Source: Leuconostoc citreum (GTDB lineage: Bacteria; Bacillota; Bacilli; Lactobacillales; Lactobacillaceae). From it: a stretch of 64,000 bases of DNA. Under the pieces are notes generated by a model. It did no database searches. It worked only from the letters and a program-made list of their open reading frames with translations, and was not told where the DNA came from. The stretch lies in NCBI RefSeq assembly GCF_004354555.1, contig NZ_PUFH01000004.1:310001-374000 (forward strand). The letters run 5' to 3'. Position 1 is the stretch's first letter. Each line of letters begins with the position of its first letter. Below are positions 26,696-35,200 of the stretch, piece after piece. The position numbers and the translations under genes were made by a program.

Positions 26696-27976
26696 ATGGG
26701 ACTATTTGATATTTTCCGTAAGAAAAAAACTGATAATCAAGAAGAGGAAGGCAATCAACAAGCTAGCCGTGTATCGTCAGAATCGCTCTCAGATCAAACA
26801 TCGGATCAATTGTTAGAAGAGCAACATGATGTACAATCAGAACTTGACAAATCTGAGGCACAGGTAGTAAAATCGCCAGAAACAGAAACAGAAACAGAAA
26901 CAGAAACAGAAACAGAAACAGAAACAGAAACAGAAACAGAAACAGAAACAGAAACAGAAACAGAAACAGAAACAGAAACAGAAACAGAAACAGAAACAGA
27001 AACAGAAACAGAAACAGAAACAGAAACAGAAACAGAAATTGAGTCAGAACAGCAGGTCTATAATAAGGGTCTGGAAAAAACGCGGACAGGCTTTGCCGCT
27101 CGTTTCAATAAGTTTTTAGCTAACTTCCGTTCAGTGGACGAAGATTTTTTTGAAGAGCTTGAAGAAACGTTAGTTGGTGCCGATGTAGGCTTTGATATGG
27201 CCATTAAAATTTCTGATGAATTACGTGAAGAGGTTAAATTAGAAAACGCTAAACGTAAAGAAGACGTACGTGATGTCATCATTAAGAAAATGGTTGATTT
27301 ATATGAGGCTGACGGCGTTGATGAAGATGCAACAATGCACTTTAATGCGAACGGGACAACAGTTATTCTATTTGTCGGTGTCAATGGTGTGGGTAAAACC
27401 ACAACTATCGGGAAGTTAGCTACAAAATATCGGCAACAAGGCAAATCGGTCTTGCTTGCTGCTGCAGACACATTCCGTGCGGGGGCAACAAAACAGCTAC
27501 AAGAATGGGGCGAACGTGCTGGGGTACCGGTCGTTGCTGGAAAAGAAAAAGCAGATCCAGCTTCGGTAGTGTTTGAAGCTGTTGCCAAGGCACGGGATGA
27601 ACATTATGACATTTTGTTTGTTGATACAGCTGGTCGTTTGCAGAACAATGTCAACTTGATGCAAGAGTTAGAAAAAATGAAACGCATTATACAACGTGAA
27701 ATTCCGGATGCCCCACATGAGGTTTTGTTGGTCTTAGATGCCACAACAGGACAAAATGCGTTGCAGCAAGCAAAGCTTTTCAAAGATTCATCAGATGTGA
27801 CAGGTATCGTACTGACTAAGATGGACGGTACTGCTAAGGGTGGTATTGTGTTTGCTATTCGTAGCGAGATGCATTTGCCTGTAAAATGGATTGGCTTTGG
27901 TGAAAAAGCGAGTGATTTGCGCGTATTCAAACCGGAGGAATTTATTTATAGCTTGTTTAAGGACTTGATTGAATGA
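26696..27976 (+). CDS. ftsY: Signal recognition particle receptor FtsY
   Basis: FtsY docks SRP-ribosome complexes at the membrane. The 426-residue protein has an acidic N-terminal A region and the NG GTPase domain from about residue 125: GVNGVGKTT at 228, DTAGR and TKMDGTAKGG. Residues 62-114 are an unbroken Glu-Thr dipeptide run encoded by a GAAACA tandem repeat; in other species this region is acidic but not repetitive. It is the last gene of rnc-smc-ftsY, and its stop overlaps ylxM by four bases. Confidence 0.96.
   Translation: MGLFDIFRKKKTDNQEEEGNQQASRVSSESLSDQTSDQLLEEQHDVQSELDKSEAQVVKSPETETETETETETETETETETETETETETETETETETETETETETETETETETEIESEQQVYNKGLEKTRTGFAARFNKFLANFRSVDEDFFEELEETLVGADVGFDMAIKISDELREEVKLENAKRKEDVRDVIIKKMVDLYEADGVDEDATMHFNANGTTVILFVGVNGVGKTTTIGKLATKYRQQGKSVLLAAADTFRAGATKQLQEWGERAGVPVVAGKEKADPASVVFEAVAKARDEHYDILFVDTAGRLQNNVNLMQELEKMKRIIQREIPDAPHEVLLVLDATTGQNALQQAKLFKDSSDVTGIVLTKMDGTAKGGIVFAIRSEMHLPVKWIGFGEKASDLRVFKPEEFIYSLFKDLIE
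26879..27037 (+). repeat. Hexanucleotide microsatellite (GAAACA)26.5 inside ftsY
   Basis: 159 bases of perfect 6-bp repeats encode 26 Glu-Thr pairs plus one Glu. The unit is a multiple of three, so slippage changes the linker length without breaking the frame. It lies between the A region and the NG domain. Confidence 0.98.
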
Positions 27977-28317
27977 ATTTTGAAGAAAAAAATCGCATAA
28001 ATGGGTTATTTGGTTTCTATGGTGAGTTACTCACAACGAAACAGCAGGATTATTTGCGTTATTATTTTGAAGATGATTACTCGATTGTTGAAATTGCAGA
28101 AGCAGAGCTTGTCAGTCGACAAGCCGTCTCTGATAATATTAAGCGTGGCATTGATCAGCTTGTAAAATATGAACATGTCCTACATTTACAACGGAATTTT
28201 GAAGCCAGATCGGCAATTGAAAAGCAAGTACAAGCCTATATTGATTTACATTATCGTGACGATGAAACGTTGAAACAATTGGTTTCACAATTGTTGGCAC
28301 ATGAAATAGAAGATTGA
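27973..28317 (+). CDS. ylxM: YlxM family helix-turn-helix protein
   Basis: A 114-residue UPF0122/YlxM protein, with LTTKQQDYLRYYFEDDYSIVEIAE and SRQAVSDNIKRG forming a sigma-70 region-4-like helix-turn-helix. YlxM is encoded beside ffh in Firmicutes and has been linked to SRP function. ATG 27973 overlaps the ftsY stop (ATGA), so translation is probably coupled. It is followed by ffh. Confidence 0.93.
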   Translation: MNFEEKNRINGLFGFYGELLTTKQQDYLRYYFEDDYSIVEIAEAELVSRQAVSDNIKRGIDQLVKYEHVLHLQRNFEARSAIEKQVQAYIDLHYRDDETLKQLVSQLLAHEIED

Positions 28318-28343
28318 CTTGTGGCGTGATACGCTAATAAATC

Positions 28344-28387
28344 AGGAGGAAATACACAACTCTTTAACGAGTTGTATAGTAAATATT
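28344..28387 (+). promoter_or_regulatory. ffh leader: AGGAGG and hairpin before the start codon
   Basis: A consensus AGGAGG (28344-28349) lies 38 bases before the ffh ATG. Between them ACAACTC (28356-28362) and GAGTTGT (28369-28375) can form a 7-bp hairpin with a six-base loop. Folding would bring the Shine-Dalgarno region nearer the start, or control access to it. No in-frame start lies closer. Confidence 0.45.
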
Positions 28388-29863
28388 ATGGCTTTTGAAA
28401 ATTTAACTGAACGCCTGTCCAAGGCAATGAAAAACTTAACCGGTCGTGGTCGTGTTAGTGAAGAAGATTTACGTGCAACGATGCGCGAAATACGGTTGGC
28501 CTTATTGGAGGCCGATGTCAATTATGAAACTGTCAAAAAGTTCGTAGCTAATGTTCGTGAGAAAGCGAGTGGTGCGGATATTTTAGAGGGTTTGAACCCA
28601 GCGCAACAAGTAGTTAAAATTGTCAATGATGAGTTAACGGCAACGATGGGTGAGGAAGCTGTCCCACTCAACAAATCCCCTAAAATCCCGACAGTTATTA
28701 TGATGGCTGGATTACAAGGTGCCGGAAAAACAACGACGGTAGCCAAGTTAGCCTACAAATTAAAAAACGAACAGCATGCGCGACCATTACTCATTGCGGC
28801 CGATGTTTATCGCCCTGCTGCCATTGATCAATTAGAAATTTTGGGGCGTGATTTAGGTATTCCTGTCTTCCAATTGGGAACAGACATTAACCCACGTGAC
28901 ATTGTTCGACAAGGCCTAGCTGAGGCCCATAAAAATAAAAATGATTATGTCTTTATTGATACGGCTGGTCGCTTGCAAATTGATGAAACCTTAATGCAAG
29001 AATTAAAAGATATTGCCGATATTGCGTCACCAGACGAAATTTTATTGACAGTAGATGCTATGACCGGACAAAATGCGGCAGAAACGGCTAAAGGTTTCTC
29101 TGCTGCTTTGGACTTAACTGGTGTTGTTTTGACCAAGTTAGATGGCGACACGCGCGGTGGTGCCGCATTATCCATACGTGATGTCACTGGCAAGCCAATC
29201 AAGTTTATTGGTCAGGGCGAAAAGCCAACAGATTTGGATGTTTTTTATCCTGACAGAATGGCGTCACGTATCTTAGGCATGGGTGATGTGCTGACGTTGA
29301 TTGAAAAAGCACAACGTGATTTTGATGAAGAAGCACAAGCTAAACAGCTAGAAAAGATGCGACAAAATACATTTGATTTCAATGATTTTGTTGCGCAACT
29401 TAAACAAGTACAAAAAATGGGTCCGATGGAAGATTTGTTAAAGATGATTCCAGGAATGGCAAATAATCCAGCCTTAGCTAATGTGAATATTGATGCTAAA
29501 CAATTTTCTCATCTTGAAGCCATTGTTAGTTCAATGACACCAGCCGAACGTGAAAATCCTGACTTAATTAATCCTTCTCGTCGTCGTCGTTTGGCTGCCG
29601 GTGCTGGCCGACCAATTGTGGAAGTTAATCGCATGATTAAGCAATTTGACCAAATGCGTAAGATGATGAATCAAGCCACCAATGGTAATTTTGGGGGCCT
29701 TGATAAAATGATGGGTGGCTCGGGTATGGATATGTCTGCCATGATGGGCGGCATGGGTGGCGGTATGCCAAAAGGCAACTTTGGTCAAAAGGTTCAAAAT
29801 TTTGCCATTAAACAAGCAGCTCGACGCTTACAAAAAGCAAAAAAGAAGCGCGGTAAAAAGTGA
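28388..29863 (+). CDS. ffh: Signal recognition particle protein Ffh
   Basis: Ffh binds signal peptides and 4.5S RNA. The 491-residue protein starts with the family MAFENLTERLSKAM, carries the G domain (GLQGAGKTT at about 108, DTAGR, TKLDGDTRGGAAL) and the Met-rich M domain with SRRRRLAAGAGR and an MGG-rich tail. I use ATG 28388 because it matches the family start; the 23 residues upstream do not. Co-transcribed with ylxM. The distant ribosome binding site is described separately. Confidence 0.96.
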   Translation: MAFENLTERLSKAMKNLTGRGRVSEEDLRATMREIRLALLEADVNYETVKKFVANVREKASGADILEGLNPAQQVVKIVNDELTATMGEEAVPLNKSPKIPTVIMMAGLQGAGKTTTVAKLAYKLKNEQHARPLLIAADVYRPAAIDQLEILGRDLGIPVFQLGTDINPRDIVRQGLAEAHKNKNDYVFIDTAGRLQIDETLMQELKDIADIASPDEILLTVDAMTGQNAAETAKGFSAALDLTGVVLTKLDGDTRGGAALSIRDVTGKPIKFIGQGEKPTDLDVFYPDRMASRILGMGDVLTLIEKAQRDFDEEAQAKQLEKMRQNTFDFNDFVAQLKQVQKMGPMEDLLKMIPGMANNPALANVNIDAKQFSHLEAIVSSMTPAERENPDLINPSRRRRLAAGAGRPIVEVNRMIKQFDQMRKMMNQATNGNFGGLDKMMGGSGMDMSAMMGGMGGGMPKGNFGQKVQNFAIKQAARRLQKAKKKRGKK

Positions 29864-30042
29864 TGAATAAATTGGCAATTGTGCTACCAATATTTGTATT
29901 TGTGGTGGTCTTGGGCTCGAATTTGCTAAACATGCCACACGTCTCAATTTTAACTATTTTATTATCAATTTTTTGGGCAGCTGTTGTAGCGTTAGTCATC
30001 TTTGGGCTAATTCGATTTTTATCATGGTGGATGTTACACTAA
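29863..30042 (+). CDS. Small membrane protein (59 aa)
   Basis: Two hydrophobic helices (about residues 4-22 and 27-52) fill almost the whole protein. ATG 29863 overlaps the last base of the ffh stop, so it is likely translated by coupling with ffh. I do not recognise the family. Its place after ffh is suggestive, but a role in membrane insertion is not shown. Confidence 0.55.
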   Translation: MNKLAIVLPIFVFVVVLGSNLLNMPHVSILTILLSIFWAAVVALVIFGLIRFLSWWMLH

Positions 30043-30094
30043 TATGGGGGCTGATGTTGCAACGGTAGTGTACTGGATAGAATAAAGGAGAAAT

Positions 30095-30898
30095 ATGTCA
30101 GTCAAATTAATTGCTTCAGATCTTGATGCGACTTTTTTAAAAAGTGACAAGACCTTCAATGAACCACTTTTTCAACAAGTGCTCAATCAATTACATGCGC
30201 AAGGTGGCCAATTTATTGTGGCCACAGGAAATCATGTTCAAAAAGTGCACGACTATTTCAAAAATTTTAAAGGGCAATATCAGCTTATTGCTAATAACGG
30301 TGCAGAAGTGATTTTAGATGGCGAATTAAAGCACGTCTGGTCTGTACCTAATGAAGCGTTAGCTGTGATTGATAACTTAGCAGATAAGTTTACTGAAAGT
30401 TTGCAGTTGGGGGTATCATTCGTAGCCGCAAGACGTGCATATATGATTGTTAAACAACCTAATGATGAGTATCTATCTTGGGCACATACTTACTTTGAGA
30501 ACTTGACCATTATTGAGTCTGTTGATGAAATTACTGAACCTATTTTAAAAATATCGCTGGTGCTGCCACAATTAGAATATGAGTTTATGCGTGAGGCAAA
30601 AGCTGTGTTAGGCAACAAGGTGCATGTAACGACTTCTGGTTATGGGGCAATTGACATTGTGAACCCAGATGTTAATAAGGCGAATGCCTTATCTTATATC
30701 GCAGAAACACTAGAGATAGCACCGGAAGAGATTATGGCCTTTGGCGATGGTCTCAATGATTTGGAAATGTTGGAGTATGTGGGTCAACCTGTTGCAATGA
30801 CCAATGCCGACGAAGAATTATTTAAACATGATTTTGCGATTAGTGTTGCTGATAATGATCATGATGGTGTATTGCGAACCATACTAGAAAAAATTTAA
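30095..30898 (+). CDS. Cof-type HAD-superfamily phosphatase
   Basis: The 267-residue protein has the HAD motifs SDLDATFL (nucleophile Asp), VATGNH (motif 2 Thr) and GDGLNDLEML (motif 4), with a C2-type cap typical of the Cof/YidA group, which dephosphorylate sugar phosphates and cofactors. In most relatives the first motif is DLDGT; the Gly is Ala here. AAAGGAG precedes ATG 30095. It is monocistronic with its own terminator. The substrate is unknown. Confidence 0.88.
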   Translation: MSVKLIASDLDATFLKSDKTFNEPLFQQVLNQLHAQGGQFIVATGNHVQKVHDYFKNFKGQYQLIANNGAEVILDGELKHVWSVPNEALAVIDNLADKFTESLQLGVSFVAARRAYMIVKQPNDEYLSWAHTYFENLTIIESVDEITEPILKISLVLPQLEYEFMREAKAVLGNKVHVTTSGYGAIDIVNPDVNKANALSYIAETLEIAPEEIMAFGDGLNDLEMLEYVGQPVAMTNADEELFKHDFAISVADNDHDGVLRTILEKI

Positions 30899-30919
30899 CA
30901 CGCTGATGCGTGTTTTTTT
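30898..30919 (+). terminator. Terminator after HAD gene
   Basis: ACACGC-TGAT-GCGTGT followed by T6. Confidence 0.85.
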
Positions 30920-30977
30920 GTGGTTAAAATGTTATGATTGATTAGAAAAATAAGCATTTAATGAGAGTGGTGTTAAT

Positions 30978-32042
30978 ATGAAAGAAACAATCAAAAATAT
31001 GGCAGCGTATGAAGCAGAATTACCTGTAGCAGAAGTGAAAGCAACTTATGGTGTCAGTCACGTGGCACGACTATCGGCTAACGAATCTCCATATGGCCCA
31101 TCACCAAAGGTTGGTCCAGCAATCAGAGATGTATCAGATGATGTTTTAGGCTTTTATCCTGACGGACAAGCCACAGCACTAAGACAGGCAGTTGCCAAGC
31201 TAGAGCAAGTGAACCCAGACTCACTTGTTTTCGGGGCAGGGGCTGACGAATTAATTGAGTTGTTGACGCGAGTTATCTTAACGCCAAATGATAATGTTAT
31301 TGTGCCTAATCCTACGTTTGGTGAGTATGCCATGCACGCTCAAATTGAACAAGCGACAACTAAAAGTATTCCTGTGAATCAAGATACTGGGCATATTGAT
31401 TTTGATGCAATGTTTGATGCGGTTGACGAGCATACCACGATGGTGTGGTTAGCTAATCCAAATAACCCAACAGGTGTTTTTGAGACAAGATCAGATATTT
31501 TATCTTTCTTGCAGAAGTTACCACAATCAGTTGTTTTAGTTGTTGATGAAGCCTATTATGACTTCGTAGATCAAATAGATGCTACCGTTATACGAGACGT
31601 TAAGGATTATCCCAATCTAGTCGTTTTGCGTACCTTGTCGAAAGCTTATGGTCTGGCAAACCTGAGAATCGGCTATGGCGTCATGCAGGAACCACTTTAT
31701 CAGGTTATGCAGGCCGTACGTTTACCATATAATTTAAATACCTATCAAATCACAGGTGCAGTAGCTGCCCTTAGTGATCAACTTTATCTGCAATCAGTTG
31801 TTGCTAAGGTGAAGTCTGAACGTGAAAAATTTGAACAATTTTTGACGAAACACCAGTTTAAGTATTATCAATCACAAACCAACTTTCTCTGGATTAAAGT
31901 TGGTGATGCGAAACGTGTTGGTGAGGCTCTTCTGTCAGAAGGGTATCAAATTAATGACCGCCTAAATGCCGAATGGATTCGCATTGCATTAGGAACTGTG
32001 TCTGATAATGAGGGGATGCAGCGCATTTTATTGAGAAAATAA
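30978..32042 (+). CDS. hisC: Histidinol-phosphate / aromatic aminotransferase
   Basis: A class I/II aminotransferase of 354 residues with NPNNPTGV, VDEAYYDF and the PLP lysine in TLSKAYGLANLRIGYG (about residue 222). The sequence fits HisC, which converts imidazole-acetol phosphate and glutamate to histidinol phosphate. No other his gene is nearby, so in this organism it may serve aromatic amino acid transamination instead. GAGAGTGG precedes ATG 30978. Confidence 0.85.
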   Translation: MKETIKNMAAYEAELPVAEVKATYGVSHVARLSANESPYGPSPKVGPAIRDVSDDVLGFYPDGQATALRQAVAKLEQVNPDSLVFGAGADELIELLTRVILTPNDNVIVPNPTFGEYAMHAQIEQATTKSIPVNQDTGHIDFDAMFDAVDEHTTMVWLANPNNPTGVFETRSDILSFLQKLPQSVVLVVDEAYYDFVDQIDATVIRDVKDYPNLVVLRTLSKAYGLANLRIGYGVMQEPLYQVMQAVRLPYNLNTYQITGAVAALSDQLYLQSVVAKVKSEREKFEQFLTKHQFKYYQSQTNFLWIKVGDAKRVGEALLSEGYQINDRLNAEWIRIALGTVSDNEGMQRILLRK

Positions 32043-32056
32043 GATATCTTTATCCA

Positions 32057-32120
32057 AAAGGGAAGGATTCAACAAAGGAGGGTAACATTATCAGCGGATG
32101 ATGTTACCTTTTTTTGTTGT
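32057..32120 (+). repeat. Direct repeat carrying a terminator, upstream copy
   Basis: About 60 bases (GGGAAGGATTC...ACAAAGGAGGGTAACATTATCAG and on through the T run) are almost identical to 38053-38115, on either side of the glucansucrase gene; I see two substitutions. It contains the hairpin GGTAACAT/ATGTTACC and T7, and serves here as the hisC terminator. Identical terminators flanking one gene point to a duplication or insertion event. Confidence 0.9.
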
Positions 32121-32269
32121 ATGTAATTCATATGACATTATTAAAAAAATAGTTACAAGTAAGTATTTGCTATTTAAAATGTTTAGTAGCTCGTGTTAAA
32201 ATATACAATGGTACATATTATCAATTTATTTAAGTAATGTATCTTTGCATCATAAAATGGGAGATAACG

Positions 32270-35200
32270 ATGAAAATAAAAGAAACAATTACCCGAAAAA
32301 AGCTGTACAAGTCAGGTAAAAGCTGGGTTGCGGCTGCTACAGCATTTGCCGTTATGGGGGTATCTGCGGTAACAACTGTCAGTGCCGATACACAAACGCC
32401 GGTTGGTACAACACAGAGCCAACAGGCTTTGACTGGTCAGACAGGGCAAGACAAGCCAACAACGAAAGAAGTTATCGACAAAAAGGAACCGGTTCCTGAA
32501 TCTACGACTAATAATGATTCAAAGTCTGTACATGCAAGTGGAAAAAACATAGACCAACAGAACGAATTAAATAAAAATACGGCAACGGAAAACAACAAAA
32601 AAACACAAGACCAAAACACAGCAACAACACCTGATACAAAAGAGTCAAATAAAGCCGTATCAGATGACCAAAAAATAACTGTCCAGGATGATAGAAATAT
32701 AGCACTATCTAAAAATCTTGTAGATAATAAAGATGCCATAAGTACTGTTATTACTGGCGGTCGATACGAACAACAAGATGGTCATTTTGTTTACTTAGAT
32801 CAATCTGGTAAGAAAGTAATTGGTTTACAAAATATAAACGGTAATGTACAGTATTTTGACGAAAATGGTGCACAAGTCAAAGGCGACTTCCGTCCAGGAA
32901 AAGAAAAAAACAAAGTTTATTTTGATAAAAATACAGGAAATGCAATAGCATATATATCGAATGTAGATGGTGTTATAAACGGTGTTGATGCCACTGGAAA
33001 GCAAATAAAGGATAACTTCTTGACAGATGAGAAGGGTAATACTTATTACTTTGACAGTCAAGGCAATATGCTTAAAGGATTGCAGACTCTTGATGGTAAG
33101 CAGTATTATTTTGATGAAGAAGGTTTGTTAAAAAAGAACTATGCAGCAACCTTTAATAATCAAGTTATTTATTTTGACTCAGTGACAGGCATTGGGAAAA
33201 CGGCATTAGAATATCAATTTTCGCAGGGATTGACCGACCAAAAAAGTGACTTTACAGCACATAACGCAGCTAATAGTTATGACGCTAAAAGTTTTGATAA
33301 TATTCAGGGGTTTTTAACAGCTGATTCATGGTACCAACCAAAAGATATTTTAAAAGGGGGGAAAACATGGGTAGCATCGACAGAAGATGATAAACGTCCG
33401 TTGCTTATGACATGGTGGCCGGATAAACAAACACAAGCAAACTATATTAATTATATGTCTAAAACGTTTGCTACTAATGATGGTATACAATATGATGCTA
33501 CAACAAATCAAAGCACTTTAAACTTAGCAACACAAAATATCCAGGTATTGATTGAACAGCGTATTGCACAAGCTAATAGCATACAATGGCTTAAAAATGA
33601 GATGTCCAATTTTATTAAAGAACAATTTAATTGGAGTAAAAAATCAGAAAATATTGATTATGGTGGTTTACAATTTCAAGGTGGATTTTTGAAATATAAT
33701 AACACGCCGTTAGCATCTGATACTAATTCGGCTTTTCGTTTGCTGAACCGAGTATTATTCAATAGGGACGGAAATAGTAATGTTAAAGGATCAGAATTTT
33801 TATTAGCAAACGATGTAGATAATTCTAATCCGGTTGTTCAAGCTGAACAGTTGAATTGGCTACACTATTTGATGAATTTTGGAACGATTACAGCTAATGA
33901 TCCAGATGCTAATTTTGACAGCATAAGAGTTGACGCCGTCGATAATGTGGATGCAGATTTGTTAGATATTGCACGTGATTACTTTAATGCAGTATACAAG
34001 GTTAACCAAAGTGATGTTAATGCTAATAAACATATTTCTATTTTAGAAGATTGGAGTGGATTAGATCCCAATGAGGTTGTTAAAAATGGGAATCCACAAT
34101 TAACACTTAACACAGGGGTTCAAAATTCATTATTAAATGCTTTGACAAAGGGGCCTAATAATCGTTGGGGAATAGACTCATTGATTGATAAATCAACAAT
34201 GAGATATCCAGATAAGGATGGTAAAATCCTTATTCCTAATTATAGTTTCGTGCGTGCACACGATAGTGAAGTTCAAGGTATCATTGGCAAAATATTAACA
34301 GATCATACGTCAGCCGAATCAGGTAATAAATTCACAAAGGATCAATTAAAACAGGCTTTGGATTATTACTATGCTGATCAAGATAAGACTGTTAAAGAAT
34401 ATTCGCACTATAATATGGCGAGTGCTTATGCAGCATTGTTAACAAATAAAAATACAATTCCTCGCGTTTACTACGGCGATATGTATAAGGATAATGATTC
34501 ATATATGACGTCTAAGACGAATGAATTTGATTCTATTGATGCGCTGTTAAAAGCTCGTATTAAGTATGTATCAGGTAACCAAGAGATGGGTGTTGATACT
34601 AAGCATCAGGATGTGTTGACTAGTGTCAGAAATGGAAATTCACGTACTGAGGGTATTGGGGTTATTATAAGCAATAATCCTAATTTGAATTTAGGATCTG
34701 ATAAAATAACGCTAAGCATGGGTGTCAACCATGCAAACCAAATGTACCGACCATTGCTATTAGCAACTGACAATGGAATCGATGTGTATAATACTGATAG
34801 TTCGACAACAATTAGAGAAACAACCGACGGGAATGGTAACCTAGAATTTTCTAGTAATTATATTAAGGGATATGGCATAAATAACAGTAAAGTATCTGGT
34901 TATTTAGCTGTTTGGGTACCAGTTGGAGCAGATGATAAGCAAGATGCTCGAGTAGCTACGAGTCAAAATAAAACAACCGATGGGTCTGTTTTCCATGCAA
35001 ATGATGCATTAGATACAAATGTTATTTACGAAGGATTCTCCAACTTTCAACAAACACCAAATCTTGTAGATAAAGATCAGCGTACCAATGTTATCATTGC
35101 CAAAGAAGCGAAGAATGGAACCTTTAGTAATTGGGGAATTACTAGTTTCCAGATGCCACCCCAATATCGTTCTAGTCATGATGGAACATTTGTAGACTCG

